From the NCBI GenBank assembly GCA_033085395.1, contig JANQBS010000070.1, positions 1 through 64,000 of the forward strand: DNA of 64,000 nucleotides, in the 5' to 3' direction. Source of the stretch: Xanthoparmelia taractica (Eukaryota > Ascomycota > Lecanoromycetes > Lecanorales > Parmeliaceae). The notes beneath the pieces were generated by a model. It was given only the letters and a program-made list of their open reading frames with translations. It was not told the origin of the DNA and did not search any database. The translations under genes and the position numbers were made by a program. Of the stretch, positions 1-11,597 are shown piece after piece. Position 1 is the stretch's first letter; each line of letters begins with the position of its first letter.

Positions 1-76
1 ATAATAAATTAATAAAATAATAAATTAATAAAATAATAAATTAATAAAATAATAAATTAATAAAATAATAAATTAA
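1..76. repeat. 16-bp AT tandem repeat
   Basis: A 16-base unit (ataataaattaataaa) repeats almost perfectly about 4.8 times at the left edge. It may continue outside the window. It lies in the internal part of the decayed retroelement copy. Confidence 0.9.
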
Positions 77-705
77 TTCTACGTCTTTTTATTATAAAAA
101 TTAAAATAGCTTTATAGAAAGATATAGAAGCGTAATTATTAATTATTAAATAATAGCTCGCTAAGAATTAAATTAAATAACGTATAATATATATATTTTA
201 GAATAGCTAATAGTCTACGCTATAAAAACGATATCGCGTATAGAAGAACTTCTTCTACGCGTCTATAAAAAAAGTTAAAAAAATTCTCTAATAAATTACT
301 AATAATATATATCGTTTATTATAAATTTATTAATCTTATATTAAAAAAATACTAACGTATTAAAAGAACTCTTTTTTCTTATTACTTAAAGAGATTAAGG
401 TTTTTTAATAAGTCTTCTACGTATACTTAATAATTACATTATTACTAGTTTATAAACGATAGATTTAATCGTAATATATTAAGTTAACTATTAATACTTA
501 AAGAGTATTATTAAGATTATTGTATTATAAAGAGAATTCGTATTATATATTAATAATTAATATAGTAGAGTCGAGATAATTATAATTAGTAAATATTATA
601 TATATAATAGTACTAACGCGTGTTTATAACGCGTATCTTTTACTATTAATAGTTTAAGACAATATTATAAAAGCGACGTTATTTACGAGTACTTATTCTT
701 ATTTC

Positions 706-980
706 TACGGGTCGGAAAGGTGTGGTATATTTGATGGTATGGGATTAGTTTTTCGAATATTATATCGAAAGATATAGAATATTCCATACTTTCATTGGGT
801 TATTAATAAATATATTACGTAATATTTTTTATATTCTAAAAATACGTAAAAAGCTTAAGCGAACGCTTATATAATTATAAAATTCTATAAATAGATTAAA
901 AAGATATAATTTTTTAAAAAATATTAAAAAAAAGTTAAAAACGACTATATTCAATAGATATCACACCTTTCCGACCCGTA
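706..980. mobile_element. 275-bp non-autonomous DNA transposon (MITE) with 19-bp terminal inverted repeats
   Basis: The ends 706-724 and 962-980 are perfect 19-bp inverted repeats starting TACGGGTCGG, extendable to 23 bp with one G/A mismatch. They are flanked by an 8-bp direct duplication CTTATTTC at 698-705 and 981-988. The paralogous copy near 19690-19697 has a single CTTATTTC and no insert, so it is an empty site. The interior is AT-rich and has no coding capacity. TIR plus an 8-bp duplication suggests a hAT-type mobiliser; shifting the edges by one base gives a 9-bp duplication, so a Mutator-like mobiliser is not excluded. The GC-rich ends are unmutated, unlike the surroundings. Confidence 0.85.
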
Positions 981-1076
981 CTTATTTCTTATAAGATTTA
1001 AAGATTTTTTATAATATATAATAAAGATATTATATTAGATAATATTTAAGAATTAAAATCTAAGAGAGAAGATAAT

Positions 1077-1364
1077 TATTAAATCTAGCGCTATATACGT
1101 ATTAGCGTCGACTACTTCTAAATTTAAAATTTATTATAAGATTTATAATCTAAGATCTTAATGTATTACGAGATCTATAGTCTTAGATCTTAACGAAATC
1201 TTAACGATTATATATCGTCTTCGTATATTTTAGAGTTTTCGTATTTCTTAGAAATTAATTCTATTAGAACTTAGTATCTAATAAAGAAATCACTATCGTA
1301 TCGACTATACGTCTCTTATATTAATTAGGTCGCTTGCTAAGCGCTAGTTAATTAATCCCTTATA
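1077..1364 (+). repeat. LTR of the left truncated Ty3/gypsy copy
   Basis: It aligns with the 268-bp LTRs at 12788-13055 and 19786-20053, with about 20 extra bases in the middle. TG/CA ends have decayed to TA/TA. It marks the 3' end of the truncated left element. Confidence 0.75.
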
Positions 1365-1388
1365 TTCTCTTTATAAATCGCTTTATAA

Positions 1389-1541
1389 TGTAATAGCAAA
1401 GGGGGGTATAGTCAGTTGGGTGTCTAATTCTTGATTATTCTAAGTTGGAAAATTCTATCTAAGTCTGCCAGCCAAGCACTCAGCCAAGCACTTGCCTTAG
1501 TTGATTTCTTAATTGGCTTGGCAAGTGCGTTTTCTATAATA
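1389..1541 (-). repeat. 3' LTR of the minus-strand element
   Basis: 153 bp, nearly identical to 8695-8847. It contains an inverted repeat (GCACTTGCC at 1488-1496 with GGCAAGTGC at 1520-1528) able to form a hairpin. The left end TG is intact here. The right end has decayed from TGTGACA to TATAATA by G-to-A and C-to-T changes. Confidence 0.9.
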
Positions 1542-1889
1542 GTATCCGCCGAAATAGAAGAAAAAGCGAGCGATCTCGCTTGCTATATATATATTAAAGT
1601 ATATAGAAGAAACCTTAAATTCGTTGATAATAGTATACTAAAATTGACGGGAAGTTAGTGATAGTGAGATCTTTTTAACGATTAAACCATATAATTAAAA
1701 CGCCAGTTAGTAAATAATAACAGTTATAATGCAATTAATTCTTCATGCTATAAAACCATGTATTTATAAACATTATCGAGTAGAGAAGAGTTATTTCTCG
1801 GTTAATAATACTCGTTAAATGTTTAAGTGCAAGCGGAGTGCGTAGACGTAATATGAGTGTTATTTAGATTTCTTTTTGAGACGACCTCT

Positions 1890-2110
1890 TTCTTTTGCTG
1901 ACTGAAAAGACGGAGATAAGATTTCAGAAGTGGATGTAACAGCTCGAATTCTAGCTGCTTCCTTCTTATATTCCTTTATCAGCTCAGGAGCATCATCAAG
2001 ATCTTTAATGTTATATCACTGATCGTATTCAAAACCATATTTCTTTCATCTCACTAGATATTCTATAGTTAAACCGCGTTCCTTCTTAATAATTCGTTTG
2101 TTGAGAAGTC
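1890..2110 (-). pseudogene. chromodomain relic of the retroelement
   Basis: The minus-strand translation shows a recognisable chromodomain: EYLVR followed by a stop where Trp is expected, then KKYGFEYDQ, and after another stop YNIKDLDDAPELIKEYKK. Both stops fit Trp codons (TGG) changed to TAG or TGA by RIP. The domain lies at the C-terminal end of the integrase and assigns the element to the chromovirus branch of Ty3/gypsy, whose integrases are thought to bind modified histone tails. Confidence 0.75.
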
Positions 2111-2456
2111 GTTCGATTTCTAAATTAATTATACTATTATTATTAATAGAGATAGACGAGATATATTGAGACCGAGGGCGTTGAAAAGAATTATTCTGTG
2201 GTGTAGAACAAGGCTTCAATTATGCTATCGTAAAGATAGAATAAACCCTTTATTCTGTAGAAACAGCAAGCCTATAGGCAAGCCTATCTACCCTATCCAC
2301 TATCTGAAAAAAATCGATATACTATTGTAATAGCTTATTAATGATGCCGAGAATAGATGAGATCTTATAGCCTTTGTGTAGGCGAAGAAGCGCTTATTCT
2401 CCTACTCTGAGAAACATCGATTAATACTTTCTATCGTAATGGAATTTATTAGACAT

Positions 2457-3056
2457 TTAGACAAAATCGATAGCATTTTTAGCTATAATTCGAGCAGAGA
2501 TGTGATCGACTTTAACTGGCAAACGAAGCAAATTCAAAGGTCTATTTAACGTAAAACCGTAGGCCACTTCACTCGATATAATCCCACTCCCAGAAGAGGC
2601 GAAGTTATTCAAGAAGATCTGCATTCGTGATAGAACTTCCGGCCATAAAGAAGATCTATCGAGGACATACACGAAGTATCTCAAAGCTATCTCAGCAGTC
2701 TAATTAGTGCGTTCGCTCGCATTATTAGTCTACGAATAATAGGCTATTAAATAAAGCAGAGAAACCTTCAACAGTTTGAAGAGCGATTCCCAGAGCTTCG
2801 AAAGGAATTTCCTATCTCGATCGCTAATAATGGCTTTTAGGATTTCTCAATTAATAATATCAAGTCGATTTAGCAGTGCTTTTACCCAGTCAGATACTTT
2901 CCAGGTTGATTTGCCAAAGATTAATTGAATAACTTTTGTGAACTTGCAGATGACAGACATAATGCAATCCAATCCATAATTTGATAGAGGTAATACTAGA
3001 ATGAAATTAATAGTTAGAGTGTGAAAAGGCACCGGCGGAGATGAGATTGACTGCAA
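2457..3056 (-). pseudogene. integrase core relic
   Basis: Two open pieces carry integrase sequence of fungal Ty3/gypsy elements. At 2847-3056 the order is PPVPFHTLTINFI, then a CIMSVICKFTK block and KSTWKVSDW. At 2457-2684 there is the later part with YVLDRSS, SEVAYGFTLNRPL and a following hydrophobic stretch. The DNA between them is stop-ridden. It cannot encode an active integrase. Confidence 0.8.
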
Positions 3057-4649
3057 GCTATCGTAAGATGTATACCTTCTTATCTATAGCACTAAACACT
3101 CTAAACAATATCGAATAAAGTCCCATAAGTGCTTTATAACTCCATAAATATACTAGAATAAGATAACGATTTCGTAGCATCTCTAAAAGCCAGGATACTC
3201 TTCTTTATATATCAAAGTGAGAATATTCTTTATCAGCAAGAATAAAATATAAAGTCGTTGTTAATTAGTAGTTCTATTAACATAAAAGATGAGATCTCGC
3301 TGTATTTCGTGAGTGAGAGTCTGCTATTCTTACTATTACTGCTAATTCTCTTTCGCTTCCGACCGAGGCGAAAAATAGAAATTAGCATTAATAGCTAAGA
3401 GATGCTTTCCCCGCACGAAAGGCAAAGATACTGCGTTCTCGCTAGCTAGGCTATTATTGATATCGAGCTATATAGAAATTCTTTTCTAATAATCATCTTC
3501 TTGATAGCCTTAAATGTACTTCTTATAAAATAAAGAATTTATTTCTATTAAGCTTACGATATAGAGAGTATTTAACTTCGAATAATAATAAGATAGCGAA
3601 TTATCTCTGTTTAGACTTACAAGTCTTAATAGAGCATTAGGTATAATATGCTCTTTGTTAGGTTTGTGAGAGATAGCTAGATTAAACTACCTTAAGAATT
3701 AAGTAGCCCGAATCAAACGAACGTTTATTCGCATTATTGATGTGATTAAAACAATCGAATTTTGCTTCATAATGTCAATAATGATAGAATAGTCTATCTA
3801 TATTCTCATAGAATGCTTTGAAGATTCGATTATATATCTTATTTTCTTCAGATATCAAATAAGGTCAGCAATCTCCAATTCCATAGGCTAGTAATTCCTT
3901 TCTACTGTAATTAGAAGCCTTAATAGAAAAAGAATAGACTCCGTTTCTGCACGAGAGGGCCATTTATTATTATATGCATTTAATTTAATATGAGCATTTG
4001 ACTTGATATGAAAGATTACCGCCCCGAAATCAAACTTCTTTAAGACATTTAAGTCAATTTATAATATCCGAGTATTATCAAAATGCACTAGAATCGTTAA
4101 CTAAGATAATGCTTCTTGAAGAAGCTGAAAAGAAGTCAATTGCTTCTCTGAAGCTATAGGCAGCCTTGTTCTAAAAGAGTATTGTTTCCGCTGATATTTA
4201 GAGTTCGATGCTTCTTTAAGAAGTAGTGTTTTAAGCTCCTATAAGGGCTGTGTTAACTATATATAGAAATAAACGTACTAACGCAAATAGTCAATTAATC
4301 TCAAGTAGTGTTCGAGCTCTCCCAAAGTGCTAAAATATTATAAGTTCGAGATAGCTTTAAGCTTATCTGCTAATAAAATTAATTTAAAAGAATTAACTTT
4401 TCTATTTAGTAAGTTAACGTCCGAATATCTTAGAAAGGCTTTTATAGGAAAAATAGTGATGTTAAATCTTACGAAAAGCTTAAATAGCTGACGGAGATCT
4501 TACAAGTGCTATTAAAATGTTCTAGCACTCGTAATTATATTATTAACGTAAGTCTTTACGTTGAGAATATACCGTAAGATCTTATTAATTTGGCGTTGAA
4601 TATAGGTAATCGAATTTATATAACTCATGATTGAAATATTGAAGGTTTC

Positions 4650-5000
4650 CTAACCCCTGTGACTTATAACGATCTGCATATATCGATAGTCTGGATGCAC
4701 TCGCCATTGATAGAAAAACGACGTAGTATCGATCACTAAAATGAAATTACAATTAGCTAGTATCTCAATCACATCCTGTTGGAGAGACACTGGATATACG
4801 TCTCGAAGCAGTAAGTTATTTAAACCTCGGATATTAATCACCGGCCTTCCCTTGGTGGTGTTATTAGATAGTGTTTTTTATATAACGAATATCGGGTAGG
4901 AGAAGGGTGTAGAATCTTTGATTTATTCAAGCCTTCCCTGTTCGTGCAGTTTATCAAAGACTTTGTTAACTACTTCTCGATCTCGTGCGCCCAAGAAATA
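4650..5000 (-). pseudogene. reverse transcriptase relic
   Basis: Minus-strand 4650-4841 encodes a reverse transcriptase fingers/palm segment: INIRGLNNLL, RDVYPVSLQQDVIE, then VIDTTSFFYQWRVHPD and VVISHRG-type residues. The first aspartate of the active site lies in this block. Stops on both sides break the reading frame. It lies upstream of the integrase relic in the expected order. Confidence 0.8.
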
Positions 5001-8000
5001 GATTTTAACTTTCCCACTAACCTTGGTTTACTAGTTATCCCTTAGTGGAAGCTTTATTTATTCTTCTTCCGACACTTCGACAAAATCTATATTTTGCCAG
5101 ATCTCTGGGGATTCGTTGACTAGATCGGCCAATACAATTCTAGCTTGTATATTCTTAAAAACCATAACTTCATTTGGTAGCTTAGTTTCTTTAGTTAGTA
5201 AGGGAGTTGATTAATTTAAGATTAAGTCCATACTTAAATTTATGGTTATCTTCAAGGCGAATTTAGGTTCGATATTGATTTGAAAGCAATTTTCGTAGTC
5301 CATTTCGAGAACATTTCCAAGCCTCAATTTCTTTGAAATCTAAATAGATATGTTAGACTTATTTCGAACCAGAATTTCAGTTATTGTATAGTTAATCAAA
5401 TAAGCGAACATTATTAAATTCGTTTGCACTGCTGGCTTAAATAAGAAATCACGATCGTTAAGTAGATTGATTTCCTTAGTTGATAGAATTATCTCGCTAT
5501 GCGAAGGCACGAAGATAGATGATTTGATATAGATCTTTCTCCGTATAAACTCGCCCCGAGATTAAGTAGTAATTTCAATCGTGATGCTGTAACTATTAAT
5601 CCTTGCTTTCTTATTAATTACATTAATAACAATTTCTTTAGGCTCAATAATGTTATTTCCAATAAGTATTTTGACACGTAAGTTATTGATAATATGCAAT
5701 TCTCTACGTAGGTATACAAGCACTTTCCGTCCTTAATCATTAATTTTAGAAAGATAGATATCTTGCGTAACGTACTCCGAAGTCTCGTGTTTAGAAGTAT
5801 TAATCCCACGTACTCGTAAAGGTGTTGCCATCTTGGAGATAGCTGCATTCGAACACTGCTGAGAATATTATAATCTATCTATTAAACTCACACCACATCC
5901 GATATCAACACAAACTTCATTCTTCTAATTAGTAGGATCGAGTTTGACTCTAACCATAGTATAAGTTCAACTTTGGAAAGTAAAACTATTTCCCAAATCC
6001 TAATTAGAAGCGATAAACTTAATAATTTTTGATTGATTATTAGCGAAAAACTTTGCAAGTTACTTATTAGCGGAGTTAGAAGGCTTTATAGACACTACTT
6101 CGTTGATATAAACGTGCTTCCCCGAACAGCCAACACGCAAATACTTATGCAATTTAATCTTGGATGAGAAGAATTCCTAACAGTTTCGGCAGTAGGTTTC
6201 GATCCCCACAAAGCCAGCAAACTAATCATTATTTGACTGCGTAGGAAGCTCAGGATTATACTCAGAGTTAACATAATATATCTCGTTCTCATACTAATCT
6301 TCGCCTACAAAGTAAGAGTATTCGATATCAATATTTTCTTTCTGGTAATTCGAACTTTGAGCTTGTTCGTTATGCTTAGCATTTTCATTAGTAGTAAAGG
6401 CCTAATAAGTAATTACTTTTAAACGATTGATAGCATTAAATCAAGGCCTTTGATTGCTTTGATCTTACTAAAAACCTTGGATCGGCGTTGATCTTGAAGA
6501 AAACTACTATTGCTGACTATCAAATGAAGATCGATTCGAGATCGAATTTAATACGTTTGGAGCGGCGATTTGCAGGGGTTAACGAGGCTGAGCGTTTTAC
6601 TGTAAATTTGAATAAGCATTTTGATTATTGAATTGACGAGGAAATATCTGAGTTGAATAAACGTTTTGACTCTCATATTAATTGTCAATTTGACGCTATT
6701 GAAAGTAAGGCCGCTAATATTAATTATCAAGATTTGTACTTTGCTGAGGCCGGAATTGAAATTGTTAAGAAGACTGCGATTATAAACGAGGTTGATACTA
6801 ACCAGAAATATCTCTATTATTATCACTTCGATCTTGAGAAGAACGATTCTAAGAAGGCCTCGCAAAGGTATTCCCCGAAGAAGAAGAAGAAGAAAACCCA
6901 TATATTCTTGAGCCATACCTGCTTATATAGATTTATTAATTATGCTTAAGATTATCTATCTCCTCAAGAAAATCATGTAAGATAGTTCGATTCTTTAGTC
7001 TTCTTAAGTCACGCCTAAGCTCAGCATTCAAGTTATTATAGATTATATTAAGCTAATTTTTGACGCTGATTAAGTCGATATTCTTCGAAGCACGTAGAAT
7101 CTTTTATACGTATTCTCGAGGCTCCCTCTTGCTAATAGTATCTCTTAAGATATATCTTTCCTTCAATAACGAATCAATTATTACATTGATAGATACTTTG
7201 AATCGCTCGACTAGTATTCTCTCTCACTTATTCAGTTCATTCTCGAGCTTTATAAGACGCTTATTATTGTTAGAAAGCTTACTTAATTACCACTTTAAAG
7301 CAGGCCCCTTAAAATAAGTCTAGAGGTTTATACGAATAAGCTTATTATTCTTAATGCTAGCTACGTCACGAGTATGCTTCAAAAACAAATACACATCCCG
7401 AAAGTAGATCTCTTTTGATGTATGCTTCATTGAAGAAGCGCCGAAAGCCACCGACTTATCCTCATACATCGGGTTGAAGAATCTTATATCATTAGCATTT
7501 TATCTACTAGCTAATGCCGGTGCTATCCCTACTATAGCATTAATGCTATTTTATCCTGGCGGTCCTCGCTCACTAGGCGATCCAGATACGCTACGTAGAA
7601 GGCCTTATAACGCAGTCCATTGCTGCTATAAAAAGCCAATATTCTACCAATTAGCGTCGTTATTTCCGGTTATATTGAAGTTTGAAGTAGCTCTAGAAGT
7701 AGAATTTGTGCTTAAATTTAAAGTAGAATTCGATATAGAATTCGAATCAAACTTGGCGGAGTTTGTGGTAGTTAAATTTCCAGAATTAGAGTTAGTGATA
7801 GAAGAGTTTTTAATAGAACTTCCCAAAGGCGAAGAACGAGATATATCGTCAGTGGAAGGAGGTTCTCTCAGCCTTCTTAATGATTGAATACTAGCCTTAA
7901 ATCTAATTAGAGTAGCTCTAAAAATTAATCGATCATGTGCTTAGCTAGTAGATTAGTTTGATGTCTCAATAAATATAGAATAAGCTCTTACACGAGCGTC

Positions 8001-8694
8001 ACGGGCTGATAAAGCTACTTCTTTTGTGATCTCTGAAGGCCTAAAATTGATCTTAACGATATCGGTAATAAACTATTTAATATCGTCGATGACGAGACTA
8101 ACAAAGACGTGATCGGAGTGCAGAAATTCGTCTATTTAAAAGGTTAAAATAATAGTATCCCGAGAGACAAGATTTAGAGCTGACGGAGCCAGAATAACAG
8201 TCTTCTTAATAACGGAGATAAAATAATAGTAGTCTTCTTAATAACGAAGAGGCAGTATTACATCAATAAGAAAGGTTTTTCATTAATATGAAGTACATAT
8301 AATCAAACAGTGTAGTATTTCCTTTTCTTTATAGCAAAGACAGTGAGATGAGTAGCCCGAAAGAGGCGGTAACGTGCTTGAAACGATAGTAATAGTCTAT
8401 AATAGCAGCAATACCGTGATGTAGTAATAATGAGTAAGCTACAGCGATAATAGTAATAATAGTGAGTGTGAGGGAGATAAGGAAGATGAGTTTGATAACG
8501 AACTCAGTGAGATTCCGGCCGTCCGAATAAGAATTTCGATAAATTTATATACGGATCTCACCAGATAGAATATAGTTCTCCGCGGAGAAGAGTTATCTCA
8601 ACGAATACATAAGTACTAATTAAGCAATAATAAAGTAATAATGAAGGATCTCCTGGAATAGCTAATAGCAGCTATTTGGGCGTTGCTACTATAC

Positions 8695-8847
8695 TATAAT
8701 AGTAAAGGGGGGTATAGTCAATTGAGTGTCTAATTCTTGATTGTTCTAAGTTGGAAAATTCTATCTAAGTCTGCCAGCCAAGCACTCAGCCAAGCACTTG
8801 CCTTAGCTGATTTCTTAATTGGCTTGGCAAGTGCGTTTTCTGTGACA
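8695..8847 (-). repeat. 5' LTR of the minus-strand element
   Basis: 153-bp partner of 1389-1541. Its right end TGTGACA is intact, and its left end has decayed (TATAATAGTA against TGTAATAGCA). The flanking base run TATAA at 8848-8852 repeats the one before the left LTR. Confidence 0.9.
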
Positions 8848-8852
8848 TATAA

Positions 8853-9112
8853 CTTATTAAATACGAAGTTAGCGATTCTAAGAAGCTATCTAAACGACGT
8901 CTTAGCGAAGAGATAAATTCGTTATTTCACGAGCTTAGTAAACGCGTCTATTCTTTTCGTATTAAAAAAAGACGATAATTTATATTTATACGTTAACTAT
9001 CGAGATCTAAATAAGATTATAATGAAAAATTATTATTTATTCTCGTTAATTAGCGAGATCTTAGATTACTTATATAAAGCGAATTACTTTATTAAGTTAA
9101 ATTTTAAGAACA
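8853..9112 (+). pseudogene. plus-strand Ty3/gypsy reverse transcriptase fragment
   Basis: The reading frame contains a recognisable fingers segment (IRYFTSLVNASILFVLKKD, then LYLYVNYRDLNKI and KNYYLFSLI) with few stops. It resembles the reverse transcriptase of the element at 12788-20053 but is not the same copy. The sequence stops abruptly at about 9112, where base composition returns to that of single-copy DNA. It was part of the target DNA flanking the minus-strand element. Confidence 0.7.
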
Positions 9113-9946
9113 CTTAACTATAAGATGGTGAATTACTGGAAAGGGTTTAGCTGAAGCATAAGAAGATACGTGTTACCTTACTTGGATACCTCGCCGCCTC
9201 AACGAATTTTAAGGTAGCTTTCAGGTTTGGTGCATCTATCAGTCAACACGCCAGGCTACTCTATGATGACATCTAGCCGCAGACGAGGCTATCTTGGTTA
9301 TGGACACGCCCGAAGACTTGTGGTAGCAACAGATACCTCCTAACAGTAACGAATTTCCTCTTACGCTTTTCGCGGAGCAATGAGTGGATATGCCCATGAG
9401 CTAAACCCGCTACGTACGTGTCACGAGCCCAGTAGGAGAGCAGCGAAGCTTATCGGGTTCAACTATCGTATCTATACGCCATCCCGCTCCCGACTCTATC
9501 AGCTCCGCTCCACTGGCTCGTCTCGCAATCCCTCTTACGAGCGCACGTAACGGCATTCACAGCAGATGGCCCCGAATGTAACACTGACTCCGCCTCCATA
9601 ATCCGATATTCCTACACTGCTATCATCACCCGTCATCGTTCTTGCGGCGCGCGCATGTGGGAAGCTCCAGTGCGGCTATCAGCGCTGCGTGCATTTGGCG
9701 CATGAGGATTGGGATGCGAAGAGCAAGGGTGTGTTTTTAGCGAATATGGGTGTGAAGAGTGAGGTGGGATATTGCTGTGTTAAGAGACTTGGGTTTGAAA
9801 GGCCGGTCGAACGGGAGTTGTAGTATGTAAGACGGAGGACGGGGAGGGAGATGGGAGGAGATCAAGACCGAGAATGTATCGGGTATGTTTCGCAATAAGT
9901 GAGGAATTATTTTTCGAGGACCAGGTCCGCACCACGAATATTTGAA
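9113..9946. other. intergenic, 3' of the GH20 gene
   Basis: Base composition changes sharply at about 9113 from AT-rich repeat to GC-balanced DNA. I see no supportable gene. A stretch near 9660-9830 on the plus strand stays open for about 60 codons but matches nothing I recognise and has no start. It may be a gene remnant cut by the repeat island. Confidence 0.5.
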
Positions 9947-11594
9947 TCACAGGATACAACCGCCTTGGTTTCTGAGCCCCCATTCCATCTGCACCATCCC
10001 AGCTCTGACTCCTCTTGCAACTAGTCTTTCTCTCATCTCTGCGAGCCTTCTCGTAGCTGGCTCCCCTACGTCCCCCTTGCCCCTCCATAGAACTTCGGCT
10101 GCGGCCGCTGCTCGAGGCCAGAGCATGTTGTCCTACATGGAGTTCGAATGTCATCACTGCTGATCAAAAGGGAGGGTCTTAACTGGAATTTAGATCTGGG
10201 GGAAATCGTACCAGATTAACACTATCCGTCAACTCGCCCCACAGATGAACCTCTCCGCCTACAACCAAATGCCTATGCTCTTCCGGAATGCCTTTAAATG
10301 GATCGAAAGAGAGTATATGGCGCCAGTTTTTGTACGGACCGCACCAATCGTGAAAAGGGCGTTTGATAGGACTATCAACGTTTGTAGGATCCGGATCTAT
10401 GAACGTACCATAGCCGGAGTCAAGATACCATTCCTCACAAGGGCCGAACAAGGCACGATGGCCTTTCGCGATGACTTTGGCAAGGGAGGCTGAGGACCGC
10501 CATGTCTGGATAATCGTGTTCGCGGGCAGTTCGAGCTCCCATTCAAGCAGCATATCTTCCCATATTGAAGGGATCAGACCGTGGGAGTGCACGAGCGAGA
10601 TGATGTGGTTCATAAGGTGTTGGAGGAGTGGTCGAATGACCTTTTTTGAGGAAGATTGCACGGTTGGGTCGAGGTTGTAGGCTTCGAGATTCAATTCGTC
10701 GCCACCGACGTGGAAGTGCGAAGTGAAAGGCGCGCTTCGAGGTAGGAGGTCGTTTAGGAGCGTAGTCAGGAACGGAGGAACGTCCAGAGAATTCAGCTTC
10801 AGTTGGCCTGCCGGAGGCTCCATAGCGTATGTTGCCCAGGGTTTGTTGTACGCGGTAATGAGGTCTGGGTGCGAGTGGTATATCGATGCCGTATGGCCCG
10901 GTAAGTCTATCTCGAGATACACTTCTATACCGTGGTAAAGGCCGTACTTCTGTACTTGTTCAAGATCTTTGACGGACCAAATTTGATCTTCGCGGTAGGC
11001 GCCCTCTTTCGCTAAGCTAGGGAGAGCGGGGATCTCGATGGGCCATGATTGAGCGTCTGAAGCATGCAGATGCAGCTTGTTCAATTTGTTGAAGGCCATG
11101 GCTTCGAGTGTGCGTAGAACATCGCTTGGAGGGATCCAATTGCGGCAGATGTCAAGATTGAGGCCTCTGTGTTCGAATACCGGGACGTCTTTGATGAATG
11201 CTGGTGCGTAGGGTGTATAAACCTCTTCTTTGGACTCCGAATGTGCATAAAAGAGCTGCACTAGCGTGTCTAGTGCTCTTAGCGCTCCTTCGGGATGTAG
11301 AGTATTGATGAGTACATGGCCATCGAGTGAAATGTGCATTGAGTACGCCTCCCTGGAAATCGTAGGGTGACGCTTGCTTGGATCAGAATCCACAGTTTCC
11401 TCGATGGTGATCTCCGTGATGAATGTCCTCTGATCGTCCAGGCTAGGCTCGAATTGAGCTCTTCTGGGGTGGAATTTGTAGGGGACAAAGTGCCCAGAGA
11501 AAGCTCTCGCCGTGAATCGTTCGAAGGCGGTCTGGAGCAGGTCTGGAGGATACTCGAGGGATTTGGACTGGGGTGACTGCGATGAGCCCGATCT
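9947..11594 (-). CDS. GH20 beta-N-acetylhexosaminidase, 5' end unresolved
   Basis: The enzyme releases terminal GlcNAc/GalNAc from chitin oligomers and glycans; fungal members are normally secreted. The visible product has about 516 residues in two exons: the first from an acceptor near 11576 to 10212, then a 79-nt intron (10211-10133), then 10132-9947. The first exon carries the GH20 N-terminal subdomain tail (FVPYKFHPR), RGLNLDICRNW, DLPGHTAS, the catalytic Asp-Glu pair in HVGGDELN, a WED motif and GGEVHLWGE. The second exon gives the closing MLWPRAAAAAEVLW barrel strand and a GGCIL end. No ATG lies in frame: a stop sits at 11595-11597. So the signal peptide and about 60 residues are either in an upstream exon I cannot identify or lost. 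Function is confident, completeness is not. Confidence 0.85.
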
Positions 11595-11597
11595 TCA

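Larger units (their letters stand above)
1..1364 (+). mobile_element. 3' part of a decayed Ty3/gypsy element (left end outside window)
   Basis: This AT-rich stretch is a diverged copy of 19040-20053, the 3' end of the complete element at 12788-20053. The two align over about 1.3 kb once a 275-bp insertion (706-980) is removed. It ends in a long terminal repeat at 1077-1364, preceded by a purine-rich tract (about 1058-1072) as expected for a plus-strand primer. Differences between the copies are mostly C/T and G/A, which fits RIP. No intact coding sequence remains. The 5' part lies left of the window. Confidence 0.8.
1389..8847 (-). mobile_element. complete but degenerate chromodomain Ty3/gypsy retrotransposon
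   Basis: The element is 7459 bp. Two direct 153-bp repeats lie at 1389-1541 and 8695-8847, bounded by TG/CA or their decayed forms, and flanked by a 5-bp duplication TATAA at 1384-1388 and 8848-8852. Protein relics on the minus strand run in the order reverse transcriptase (about 4650-5000), integrase (about 2450-3060) and chromodomain (about 1890-2110), so the 5' LTR is the right-hand one and gag lies around 6000-8500. All frames are broken. The two LTRs differ at nine positions, all transitions. It sits next to and interrupts older repeat DNA, so it is the younger insertion of this island. Confidence 0.9.

Noticed and set aside
7474..7887. 137-codon plus-strand open frame in the left element
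   Set aside because: It is antisense to the gag region of the minus-strand retroelement and shows Glu/Phe/Val repeats expected from antisense of Ser/Asn-rich sequence.
9660..9830. Open plus-strand stretch ending in a GNAT-like KRLGFE pattern
   Set aside because: The resemblance to an acetyltransferase end is a few residues only and there is no start or upstream domain.
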